Origin: Cyprinodon diabolis
Taxonomy: Eukaryota; Chordata; Actinopteri; Cyprinodontiformes; Cyprinodontidae
Direction of reading: 5' to 3'
Length of the DNA: 64,000 bases
Assembly: GCA_030533445.1 (NCBI GenBank)
Contig: CM060082.1
Location: 38,203,817 to 38,267,816, forward strand
The notes beneath the pieces were generated by a model. The model made no database searches, was not told the origin of the DNA, and saw only the letters and a list, made by a program, of their open reading frames with translations. Position numbers and translations under genes: made by a program. Positions 52,228 to 62,359 of the stretch are shown piece after piece (position 1 is the first letter of the stretch; every line of letters starts with the position of its first letter).

Positions 52228-52350
52228 TAAAACCTGTCTATGATTCTGAGGATCGGTCGTTAAAGGGGGGGGGATTACCGTTAAGGGGGGGATTGTCTCC
52301 TGTAATACCTGAAACCTGTCTATGATTGTTAAGAGTCGGTCGTTAAGGAG
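52228..52350 (-). repeat. Tandem repeat within the Penelope 3'UTR
   Basis: aacctgtctatgattctgag (52231) and aacctgtctatgattgttaa (52314) are followed by atcggtcgttaa / gtcggtcgttaa, giving two units about 80 bp apart, separated by runs of seven to nine G. Part of the 3'UTR, not a gene. Confidence 0.7.
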
Positions 52351-52889
52351 GTATTGTTCACCGGCTGGAGCGGGTAGGTCCCTCGTTCCTCTGTGATGGG
52401 GTGGGGGGTTTGATGATATCTGGAAGGGATCATGTCTATGATTGAATTGTATGTTTTTGGACCACCTCTGTTTAAAGTTGGTTTTTCTCTCTTAACATAG
52501 ATGGCTTCCTTCACGCCCCTCTCAAACCACCTATTTTCTTTATCCAGAATATGGACAGTCTGGTCCTCAAAAGAATGTCCTTTGTCCACAAGGTGTAGAT
52601 GTACTGTGGAGTCTTGTCCAGAGGAGGCTGGTCTTCTGTGTTGGGCCATGCGTCTGTGGAGAGTTTGTTTGGTTTCTCCAATATAAAGATCAGAGCATTC
52701 CTCGCTGCACTGAACAGCATATACCACTCCGCTCATATTCGGTCTGGGGGTTTTATCTTTAGGATGCACTAGCCTCTGTTTAAGGGTTTGGTTTGGCTTG
52801 AAATGTACTGGGATCTTGTGTTTGGAGAAAATCCTCTTGAGCTTTTCAGACACTCCAGCAACATAAGGGATTGTGATGTTTTTGCGTTG
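52329..52889 (-). pseudogene. Penelope-like element, C-terminal GIY-YIG endonuclease part
   Basis: Coding sequence is open from the truncation point at 52889 (QRKNITIPYVAGVSEKLKRI...) to the stop at 52329; there is no true start codon, since the upstream reverse transcriptase has been lost. Counting from SEK as residues 2-4, the motif GVVY is at 42-45, YIG at 57-59, an RR pair at 67-68, the expected catalytic Glu in ERGVKEAIYVKRE at 116 and Asn at 128: the order of a GIY-YIG nuclease. The preceding phrase PVHFKPNQTLKQRLVHPKDK and the CSEEC pair are typical of this family. The domain nicks target DNA for insertion. No stop or frameshift inside, so this is a fairly young fragment. Confidence 0.85.
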
Positions 52890-53369
52890 ATACAGAGATG
52901 ATATTAAGTGCTGTATATGATGTATATTAAGTCTTTGTTCTCATCGAAAATGAACAAATTATTTGAACTTTAAGCCTTTCACTAAAGCAATCTCCATTGC
53001 ATCTGCACCATTGTATCCCCTCTAAGTCTGTGTTTAAGGCCCAATATACCTGTCCATATAAAAGCTCCTTAGCCAATCACGTACGCCTCTATCTAAACTC
53101 CCCGTACCTAATTGGTATCATTATTTGTGACCTAAGCTCCCTGCTTGTTCCTGCAGTAAAAATGTTTTGTTTTTTCAGAGTCTGGGCTTAGTAAAAGTCG
53201 CTATGATTGATCGGGTTGAAGTAACGCGAAACAGTAGATCGCAATTAAAGTACATCATTACCAGTGTGTAAAAAGTAATTATATAGATTGCTTTTTTAAT
53301 GAAAAACTACACAATTACCAACCAACGGCGTTATTATGTAATGCTGCTATCCCCAAAACTGATAACAGC

Positions 53370-56110
53370 ACTTGGTTACAAAAACTAAAAAGTGTTTTAA
53401 ACTATTTACTATTTAACTATTTAAACTAAAAGACATTTAAACTATTTATTTTGCAGGAATATTTGTATTGATAAAAATAAATGGTGAGGGAGTAAAGTAC
53501 AGGATATGGATGGCATGGAGTCACTTTCTGGATAATATGACTGGTTAAGTTCTAGCTGCTAAGAATGCTTCTTTTAGTATGTTTTGGCATCTATAGCTTT
53601 ATCTGTACAAAGCTAAGTTCAGAGGATTCCTAACTCTTATCTTCCATAAGCCACTCAGAGGTACTAATGGCCAGAGAGCTGCCTGTTCAGTAACATTATC
53701 ACTGAACACATTTTTTCCAAAATAAGACAAATTATTTGGCTGACCTTTTTGTGTATTTCTTTAGATTGTTGTCTCTTGAGATACATTTTCTAGTCCCAGG
53801 CCTTTTGACTTTCAAATTAAGACCACTAATGCTACAAAAGATGGAATAGAAATAGAACTGGGTGCTGAAATCATTATGATTTCTCAATGCATTGTTACAC
53901 CCTTACTGAGAAATGCAGTTACACAATGTGTGCCACATTTTTAGATTTGAAAGAAGACAAGGAGTAACCAAGACAGAAGCCGATTGGCCAACAGGGAGCA
54001 CCAACTCAAACTCCTCTTAGAAAAAAAAGTTTTACAGAGCTTTACCAAAGAATGCCCCCATTCAACTTCAAAAGCCATCACTGATCGAAAGGGAAATTTA
54101 TTTGGCTATGGAATCTCAAATAAAGCCTCCCTATCGGAACAGATAAATGTGTAAGAGAAAGAGAGAGCAAGGAGGCAGAGGAGGAGATAATGGCCATTAA
54201 AGGAGGAGAAGGAGGATACGGGAGCCCCCCATGGATGCTACTGTCAGCTGTGGGAACCCAGATGAAAGGGGTGTAGTCAGATACCAGCACCCTTTGATCG
54301 TGCTTTTGTGTGATAAACATCACTTCATGCCAACCCTCAATGCATCGTGCCAGGCCGGCTGTGAAGGTTGAGGGCTTTGAGTTGGGCGTCCAGCTCAGCT
54401 CAGCTCAGGACCAGCTTTACCAGCACACAAATCCAAAAAAAACACACACACCAGTGAATTCCTCCCACTTTCTCTTTCTGTCTTTTATTTTTATCTCTCC
54501 ATGAGCTCCCCCCACCATCACCTATAAGATTTCTCTCCTTTTTTTAAGATACTCGTTAAAAATGCAGCCTGGGTTCTACAGGCAGCAGTTCCTGCTGTGG
54601 AGCGCAAGTCCTATTTGAACCAATAATCATCAAGTGTTCAGAATTAAAAGTGTGCGGGGCTAGCATGCAGTGTTTTCTTCTTTTTTTTTTTCCCCAGTGT
54701 GTGTTGTAATAGTAATACTGCCCATGAATATTTCATATCCGCCACTGCTTTGAAACAGTGCAGGTTTGCGATGTTAAGAGTAACAAGGAGTGTATGAGGG
54801 AATTCTGCCAGAGCTGCCTGCATAAATCCTCAACGCTTCTTATTTTTCACCTTCGTCTTCGTGCACAAACCTGCACGTACCACTTTTTCATGGTATAAGG
54901 CAATGAAAATCTGTCTCTGCCCCAGCTTGAGTGCCTACTGTAACAAAGCCACATGGTGAATTTGATTCACTGAAAAGAGAACAGGATTACTCTGCTCTTT
55001 GCTGTTGTGTTGAAGCTAAAGTGCGTTAAGTTGGAGATCGGGGAAGAGCGCGCTTGGAGGAGAAGGGAGGAAAATATGCCATGCATGTGTGGGAAGTGGT
55101 TTTGGCAGGCTCGGATATTAATGATCTCAACATGTGCTGTAGCTGAGGGATCATCAGAAAGAAAAGTGCAGACAAAAGCACTTGCAATACAGCCATGCAG
55201 AGGCCACAGATGGAGAAACCACAAGGACAGAAGTTGGAAAGAGTACTTTGAAGGGGAGGAAAAAACATTCTTTTGTTACAAAGTGTCAACCTCAATATTG
55301 TAAAAGTCTCTAACGTAGATTTTACTAGCCCCCCCCCCCCCCCCCCCCCAAACAGTCCACTTGTATAGCAATAGCCTTATCACCATGGCAACTCATATCA
55401 CATGCAGGTTGTGTAATGACATCTTCCAGCCATTGCGCTATACCTAACACAACATCCCCTAAGCGATGCATATTTCACGCAGATGCCCGTTTTATGAATA
55501 TGTGGCCTTAGGTTCATGATGTGTGGTGGAGCAGAAATAAAGGATCCTCTGTAGGATAAATACAGGGATTTTATTGGCCTGAGGGGGCGGGGGGCGAGGA
55601 GATAGAGTGGGCTTCTTGGAATGACCTGCCAAATCATGTATTAAGAAAATAAGAAGGTCACATCAAGGTAACACATGTGCTTACAATCTGTGTAGCTCTG
55701 CATTTGAGTTTGTTAAAGGTCTCTTAACTACTACATCTTGCACTATGCTTTTTTCCCCCAGTTTTTATACCATAGCTTCTTTGATTTTAAATCTTAGACT
55801 CATTCTTTGTTTTTACATGAAAACAATTAAGTTTCAGCTGAGTGGTTTTAAACTGCGTTTAATTGATGATTCAAAGTTCTATACTCAGTGAATTCTATTT
55901 GATATTTGACTAATTCACAGGGTGGAGGAGACATTTTAATTGAATTAAGATTTAAAAAGAGGCTTTCTCTGTGTTTTACACAATGGCAATGTTTTTACAA
56001 TTGGATGATATGGTACTGATTGCTGTAATTAACGTCACTCAATAAAAAAAAAAACTGTCATATGACAATACAGAATTTAACTAAGTGACAAACAGATAGT
56101 GCTGATTTTT
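53370..56110. other. No gene; partly balanced DNA
   Basis: 54060-55310 is balanced with purine-rich stretches (54150-54240). Overlapping frames on both strands near 54967-55303 are open but without a domain. A run of 21 C lies at 55329-55349. The rest is AT-rich. No paired termini seen. Confidence 0.3.
55329..55349. repeat. (C)21 homopolymer
   Basis: 21 consecutive C residues. Long C-runs are prone to length error in sequencing and to real polymorphism. Confidence 0.95.
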
Positions 56111-56114
56111 TTCA

Positions 56115-57093
56115 TACCGTATTTTCACGACCATAAGGCGCATCGTACTAAAAGGCGCAGTCTCAGTTATGTGTGCCATTACTGTATTTAACACACACAT
56201 AAGGCGCACCGTACATATCCTCTACTACGTTTAAATACCTCTACTGCGTATTTAAAAATAGAGCGGGAGCAAACTGAGTATGATTGTGCTTTATTCATGT
56301 ATTTATTACAAAGTATTAATCAAACCCATCAAAGTCATCATCCTCTGTTTCTGAATTAAACAGCTGCACTAAATCAGACATGTCAGTTTCCCCTTCTTCG
56401 CTGTCGGCATCACTTTCCGTGCCGTGCGGCTCCTCGGAAATGATGCCGGCTTTGCGAAAGCTGGAACAACAGTGCCAGCAGACACCTTAGCCCAAGCATC
56501 TACAATCCATCCGCAAACTGTGGCGTAACTTGCCCAGCGCTGCCTTCCACTTTTCGTGAAACTGTGGTCTCCGTCGGTCATCCATCGCCTCCACGCCGCT
56601 CGCAGCCTTACTTTGAAAGGCCGGTTCACACCGATGTCGAGCGGTTGAAGTTCCTTTGTCAGAGCTCCCGGAATAACAGCGAGCACAGCGTTCATTTGTT
56701 TCACCTTGTTTTTCACATCCGCTGTGAGATGGGCACGCATGGAGTCACAGATTAACAGCGATAGTGATGCGTGGAAAAACACCACCTGGTCTCCTTACAT
56801 TCACCTCCCTCAGCCACACTTTCATCATCTCCTCATCCATCCAGCCCTTTTGATTTGCCTTAATAACGACTCCAGCTGGAAAAGTCTCTTTAGGCAAAGT
56901 CTTTCTCTTTAAAATCACCATAGGCGGCAGTTTCTGTCCACACCCACACTTTACCCTTTAACGTTGTCATGGTGGTCTCAACACCGTCCGCAGTAACAAC
57001 ACACATAGGGCGCACAACACTATAGGGCGCGGCGCACATTTTGAGGGGAAAAAAAGACGTTTATATGCACCTTATAGTCGCGAAAATACGGTA
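56115..57093 (-). mobile_element. Decayed pogo/Tigger-type transposon
   Basis: TA flanks 56117-57091 (975 bp). The tips ccgtattttcacgaccataa and (inverted) ccgtattttcgcgactataa differ at two of 20 positions. Subterminal taaggcgca words are repeated several times at the left end, with related tagggcgca words at the right, a hallmark of this fish family. A broken transposase remnant lies in the middle. It is shorter than a full element, so it is internally deleted. Confidence 0.85.
56369..56910 (-). pseudogene. pogo-type transposase remnant (DDE_1 superfamily)
   Basis: Two minus-strand frames together show a recognisable core. Upstream (about 56890-56785): LPKETFPAGVVIKANQKGWM, then DEEMMKVWLREV and RRPGG. 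After a one-base frameshift near 56785: FFHASLSLLICDSMRAHL, where CDSMRAH holds an expected catalytic Asp, then PGALTKELQPLDIGVNRPFK, which holds the third catalytic Asp, and an alpha-helical C-terminus (WASYATVCGWIVDAWAKVSA). These blocks are typical of pogo/Jerky-type DDE transposases. The DNA-binding N-terminus and first catalytic Asp are missing or unreadable. Not functional. Confidence 0.8.
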
Positions 57094-58305
57094 GGTTTTC
57101 TATTAAATAGTAATAAAACAAAAAAATTCTCCTATTAATTTAATTAATCCAGATTGGTAGGTCCTTATGGCTAAAGCTAACAGTTGAGAGTTGCATGGAC
57201 CAAAACAGACTCCATCCGTTTTAAAAAGGTTGTGATGTTTTCACTGGCTATGACTTGCAAATAAAACCAATAATGTTTCACCATCACAATAATTTACCAT
57301 AAACAAAGCAGTCATCTAGATTTTAAATAGAGGCACTGCTTAGGGATGCCCTTTCCTTGCAGACAAGATTAATTTTCCAAAGATTTTTGAATTCAAAAAC
57401 TCCTTAAAATACATCCTGCCAAAAGCCATTGGATGCATTAGCCTAAATACAGAAATATGTTGAACTAATGAAATGTTTAGTAATGTGAATATGTATGATA
57501 TCGATCAGGGGCGGCAACCTGAAGCCAAAAAAAAAAACTATGGCGGCCCGGGTTTTAGCTGAAATTTCCACTGTTTCTTTTTTGAAAGATCTGCGCATTC
57601 TTCCTGACCAGATTTGATTTGACTTTGGCTAATTGTAAAACAAATCAACATTGCATCATAACAGCTACTACTGCTGCTGCGATTAGCTAAAACATCCACA
57701 TTGGGGGCAGGTGCCACTTATTTTACCCAATCAGGTCGAAGAGTTGTGCTAAACGTCCCTTCCTTTTGCAAAACCTTTCCAAAAAAACCTTACCAGTGTA
57801 GAATTCCAATTGATCTACATCTAATATTCTGTTTTATGCCAGGTTAAGGATGTCAGTCTGTTAAATGTCGGTCATAAAATGAATATCCGATTATATAAGC
57901 CTGCATATAAAAATCTACGACATAATCAAGCTAATAGAAACATTCTGTTCAGCACCATCATTTATTCCGCTCCAGCATTTCTTTCCAGCAGGGATGGTAT
58001 TCTGCACACACAGGCAACATGTTATCAAAAGAACCAGTAGCTATGTGCTTCATGCTAAAGTTTCTTCAAATTTATTCAATTGTGCAATATTCCTATATTT
58101 AATTTCAGAGTTTATGTAACCCATTGGTTAAAAATAAAAGGGTCAGTTCTCATACCTATTTTTGTTTTCTATGGTTTGTCATTGGATCAAGCTTTCTTTA
58201 CAAGTCCACACTGTGAAATAAGTAATAAAAGCATGTGTAACCAGTATTGGTCAATATAGAAAAGTTACAATATCATTATTGTATTGGAAATTGAAAAGTT
58301 ATAAT
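57094..58305. other. No gene; one possible hAT-end fragment
   Basis: AT-rich. At 57503 the phrase caggggcggcaacctgaagc is a worn form of a known vertebrate hAT terminus, but no partner was found. Nothing else recognised. Confidence 0.3.
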
Positions 58306-58309
58306 GTGT

Positions 58310-58347
58310 TGGGACACCCCTAGTTCTTCTACTAGGAGTGTCCCAAT
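58310..58347. repeat. Palindromic repeat, two tgtcccaa ends head to head
   Basis: ttgggacacccctag (58310-58324) and ctaggagtgtcccaa (58333-58347) are inverted with one mismatch around an 8-base spacer. ctaggggtgtccc is the start of a well-known repeat in fish; the flank to the left (reverse strand tgtcccaacacattataact) continues like that element. It may be the junction of two copies or an internal palindrome. Confidence 0.5.
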
Positions 58348-58859
58348 AGAACTGTTTTTATGAATATTGGAACCATCCTCTTGCTTCCATTAACTTACTA
58401 AGCAGTTGTTGGTCATATGCACGGAGAATTAAAGTCAGGGGAGATGCGCCACCAGTGATCTTTCAATGTAAAATCAGTTCTGCTTTCTAATCATGTCAAG
58501 TATTTCTAGTCAAGCTAACTCTTTAAATCTCTTTCAGCCATAGTTACCCAAGTAAAGATTTATTCCTCTATTTCCTATCAAGAAAATTGCGAATTTGTTA
58601 GAGGTTTATGTGTAGATATAATATGTGAGGTGATATGTGGCCAAAGACTAGTAAACAAACAATGCTGCTCTACTATTTATTTCTTTTTATTTAATCAGAG
58701 AGTTCCTTCACTTTGGAAATGCTGCTTTAACCATTCAATTCTCAATTTTCTAGTGGAACTTTGTGCTGCAAGTGGAAAAAGATTATATATATATTATATT
58801 ATATCTTTTATTTTATTTTCACAACAAAAACATAAAAACAGAATAATGTTTCACTAAAA

Positions 58860-59690
58860 AAGAAAATGTGATGGACAACTGCCGAAAGACCCTCAAGGGG
58901 CTTAATGAGTGGCAGTCTCCATAAAAACAAATATATTTCACCATTTCAGATAACTATATGATATAAACAAAACAGAAAAAAACAACAACATTTCTTTGTA
59001 TAAAACAATTTAAAATATCATTTAGACCATAAATCCATATGGAAAGTTCAGACAACTTAGTAGCAGCAATTTTACTCTCCGTTTAAATTGTTCTTTAGAA
59101 AGATCTGTCAGTGATGTTGGAAGACTGTTCCATATCCTTGATCCTCTGTATAATACACTAAACTGTGTTTGAGTTGTACTAGAGTAAGGAGGCCTGATAA
59201 GACAACTACTACGAGTTGGATACTGGTGAAATTCATTATTAAAAGTAAAAATATTACAAAAGTGCTGGGGAAGTAACTTTTTTATAGAGCTATAAACGAA
59301 TAAAGCTATTTGAAGTCAATTCACTTGATAAACACTAAGAATACTTCCCTGAGCAAACAGTGGTTGGGAGGGTTGTCTACAATTTACACAAAATATTAGT
59401 CTTAAAGCTCGCTTCTGAAGTCGAAAAACAGATTCAAGTTTAGTTGGGTGGGTGCTAGTCCAAGCAACATTACAGTATTTATTATATGGATATAACATTG
59501 AATAATATAACATAATTGCAACTTTTTTGTTAATCAGGTGCCGGGTTTTTCCTAGCATACCGACCACTTTGGCCATTTTTGGACTTATGGCACTGATGTA
59601 AGGTTTCCAGGATAAAGAATCATCTAGAATAACACCGATTAAACGAGCAGATCTAACATTATTAATAGAATTATTCTAGCAGTTAAAATA
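58860..59690 (-). pseudogene. LINE reverse transcriptase C-terminal fragment
   Basis: Coding from about 59690 to the stop at 59022 on the minus strand, then about 160 bp of 3'UTR. The frame gives LIGVILDDSLSWKPYISAIS, KKVAIMLYYSMLYPYNKYCN, VAWTSTHPTKLESVFRLQKR and later NNEFHQYPTRSS, YRGSRIWNSLP and FKRRVK: the thumb and C-terminal region of a non-LTR retrotransposon protein of the Jockey/CR1/L2 group. One in-frame TGA follows SVYQVN (about 59316), so the copy is dead. The nuclease and finger/palm parts are missing, so it is 5'-truncated. Exact clade not determined. Confidence 0.82.
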
Positions 59691-61560
59691 AATGCCATTC
59701 ATTCGTTTTTCTGCTTTATCCTCCAGAACCATTTTAATCTGTATTAGTCTAAATTAAAGTCAAAATGAAAGTAATGTACTGCAGGTAAGATATTACTTAA
59801 TTGCAACCTATTAAATGAATAAGTTCTTCTGAATTTCCCAGCTGTAATAATCGTTTGTCATAATGTGTGACATTTCACATATATCTCTGCAACTGTGCAA
59901 CAATCAGCATGTCTTTAAGACAATTGCAAACACAGAAAGAGATATCAAGTATGTCAAAGTTTGAGGGGGGTTGTCAGAGCCCGCCGAGCGTATCCAACAT
60001 TGTCATTGTGGCTTGCCTGTCTGCCTGTGGAGAACATGCGCTGTTGACAAGAGGTGAGCACCGGCTCCTCTCCGCATCAGTTTTGGATCACTACTCTCAA
60101 TCAAAGCCAGGGGAGGAGGGCTCGCATAATGTGACAGAGCCTGTCTCTCTCTTCGGCTTTTGATGCCTCGGGAAGGCTCAACGAGAGCAACCCCTGTCAG
60201 AAACCTGCCCACAGGCCTAGACACAAAGAGATCCAGGAATGTGAGGAGCCAGATAAACAGGCAGACAGAAAGTTGCAAACAGACTTGCAAAAAAAAAAAA
60301 AGAAAAAAAGATAGCAGTAAAAGTGTGAAAAAAGCCGAAAAAAATGGGGGTGCGATAAACATAGAGGGAGGTAGAGTGGAATGATGAAGCAGGTAGATGC
60401 ATCAAAAGCTGTAAAATATCCACCTTATACGAATGCTGTCAGCGTATGATAAGGCTGCACTTTTCATTAGGAATCCTCTGTGGAATAGCTAAATGTATTT
60501 GCAAATAATGGCAGTCAGCTTTAATGACATTATGAGCCATTAAAGAGGAGAAAAAAAAAGTGACTGATCTTATCATCTTCTTGTTTCACATTGATTGCCA
60601 TATCTGATATCTTGTTTCATATCTTTGCCCATCTAATGCACTAACAGCTGTGGAAATCCGAGCTGATGTGCATTGTTAACTGTGTTTATTGTGGTTGTGT
60701 AATTACAAACTGTATAATGCGCAATCTAATTTATTAGATTAGTGAAAGGGTTGTAAATCAGTAATTGTGAGATGGAGTGTTTGCTCCAGCGCTCCATTGC
60801 TGTTGTAAACAGTGCCATCTAGTGCACTCAAACTCTGAGGCTGGAGTTGGAATAAAGGAGATGCTGTACAGCAGTTGGCAGCTCTGCAACAAGGACATGA
60901 GCTGCTGCTGGTCGGAATAAAGTAAGATCATTTACTTCTCCCGAAGGCACAAATAAGCAGTTTGGAATGGTTTACTCCAATAAAGGCATTAATCCTCTGC
61001 AGCAGCATATCCAATTGCATAATAGGTCTAGTTAATTCTATTTGCACATTTATGGTCTAATTTAGTGCCGGATTTTAGAGAAATTATTCATTTAATTTAG
61101 ACCTTTGTCTTTTAATATTCAACCCGGACATTTAAAATGAGAAAACCTAAAATCTTTTATAAAGAAAACAAATCGGGCATAACCAGATATGAGGCTGTAT
61201 TCAAAATCAACCACTACATTCAGACGTTTCCTGTCAGATTCAGCTTAAAGCAAAAGTCATGGTCTGCACATGACCCCAAAAAAATTAAAGCGATATTTTT
61301 GTCAGAAATTGTCAGTCTGGAGAGGAATATGAAAGAATGGTCATGCATTATATATACCAGGAAACTGTGACCATGAATTGGAGGAAATATGGTTTAACAG
61401 TAGAGAACTGGGAGTTATGTTGAAATGTATATAAAGGATGGAGAAACAAGTGGTCTATGAGGCCGTGGAGGACACAAAAACTAAAGCAAAAACTTCTGGT
61501 CAGTTATTGGATGCGTTGTTTGTGTTTATTGTGGGGAGAGGGAAAATGTTTCTCTCATTC
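59691..61560. other. No gene; candidate conserved non-coding region at 60.4-61.1 kb
   Basis: 60430-61100 is repeat-free, with AT-core motifs in mixed sequence (gctttaatgacattatgagc, tgtggttgtgtaattacaaa, caatctaatttattagatta). Frames open near 60003-60423 arise from an A-tract and are not genes. No protein domain. Confidence 0.3.
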
Positions 61561-61617
61561 CCTCTACACTTAAATAAAATTACATTTTTTTCTATAAACT
61601 TTTTGCTGCTGTAAACA

Positions 61618-61690
61618 CCAGAATTTCCCGATTGTGGGAATATAAAGGGATTTTCTATTCTATTCTATTCTATTCTATTCTATTCTATCC
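61618..61690 (+). repeat. LINE 3' tail with (TTCTA)n
   Basis: agaatttcccgattgtggga, then atataaagggattttctatt and seven or so ttcta units. This is the classical 3' end of a fish LINE. A related, more worn tail lies at 24780-24832. The LINE body upstream (61380-61617) has no readable frame. Confidence 0.7.
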
Positions 61691-61787
61691 GCATTACCAA
61701 GGAAGTATGGTTGTGACAGCAGCATGGATTGGGGCTGTTTATCTATAACTAGAGCTTGTGCGTTGGTCAATGTGAAGGGAATATAGG

Positions 61788-62359
61788 GGTTTCTGTTAGC
61801 CTGGGTGCCATTCCGAACTTAGTCCCGCCCACAATGTTTGAGGTCGGGAAGTTCGGTCTGGCATTGCTCAATAGTAGCGCGAGTATGCTCGCCCACTCTC
61901 TGGCGAGCCTATCAAATTGTCAGGGCGGGCTTTATACGATGATGGACAGATGATCAACAGTAACGTAATCAACCACGTCACCAAAGCGCGCTTGGGCGAC
62001 AACAACAATGGCTGCCGCTGGAGAGTTAAGGTTAGTAGATTCTGCTATTAGGTCTGTTCTAGAAGATATTGACAGCAAATTAATTTTAAAAGAGGAACAG
62101 AGAAACGAGATCAAGGCTCATCTTCTTATTCTAGGCGTGCAACTGCACGCTTTGATTTTTGTTGACAACAACTATGCGTCGCTTAACATACGACACGCAC
62201 TCTGTTGCTCTTATTGGTTGTAGGTCTATCCAATTGAGTGCAGAGGCATTTTTTTTTCTGGTTCGTTCGAAACACGCCCCATAATCACAGCTCTATAGAG
62301 CAGTATCAGACTCATATTCTGACTAGAAATGAGTAGGACTATGTCAGGCTAGGTTTCTG
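61788..62359 (+). mobile_element. TIR element with RecQ-like first exon and 8-bp TSD
   Basis: ggtttctg occurs at 61788-61795 and 62352-62359. Between them (61796-62351, 556 bp) the tips read ttagcctggg and, inverted, tagcctgac. The sequence is clearly richer in G+C and CpG than its flanks. It contains a short frame that starts from an ATG after a promoter-like leader. I recognise the taGCCTG ends with a RecQ-like exon as a repeat present in many fish. An 8-bp duplication fits hAT and a few other superfamilies; the superfamily is not settled. Confidence 0.65.
62008..62223 (+). pseudogene. RecQ-like helicase N-terminal fragment in a transposon
   Basis: 71 codons from ATG: MAAAGELRLVDSAIRSVLED, then IDSKLILKEEQRNEIKAHLL. 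The pattern L.LK.EQ..EI...L matches the helix just before the Walker A motif of RecQ-type helicases (a phrase such as LKxEQxxAI). The expected DVFxxLPTGxGKS does not follow, so only the first exon remains; the later part (VQLHALIFVDNNYASLN) may be read-through. The helicase itself would unwind DNA, but this piece cannot. The assignment rests on one short motif and the repeat context. Confidence 0.4.

Larger units (their letters stand above)
52004..52902 (-). mobile_element. 5'-truncated Penelope-like retroelement with 12-bp TSD
   Basis: tacagagatgat occurs at 52004-52015 and 52891-52902 and encloses 875 bp (52016-52890). Read on the minus strand, the insertion starts inside coding sequence, runs through a GIY-YIG endonuclease domain, a G/C-rich 3'UTR with a short tandem repeat, and ends tttgaatttttacgga. 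The reverse-transcriptase part is absent, the usual 5' truncation. The same 3' end is present in the 87-bp insertion at 41.2 kb. Confidence 0.88.
51363..53361. mobile_element. hAT-like repeat split by a Penelope-like insertion
   Basis: Left tip cagtgttggggatgttactt and inverted right tip cagttttggggatagcagca-ttac resemble the abundant fish hAT-type repeat beginning cagtgttggggagtaac. Flanks ctaacaga (51355-51362) and ataacagc (53362-53369) share the core taacag, compatible with a worn 8-bp duplication. About 2.0 kb as it stands; about 1.1 kb after removing the nested 875-bp insertion. No transposase frame. Confidence 0.45.

Noticed and set aside
60003..60423. Phe/Leu-rich membrane-like minus-strand frames
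   Set aside because: The hydrophobic runs come from an A-tract at about 60289-60308 read in reverse; not a protein.
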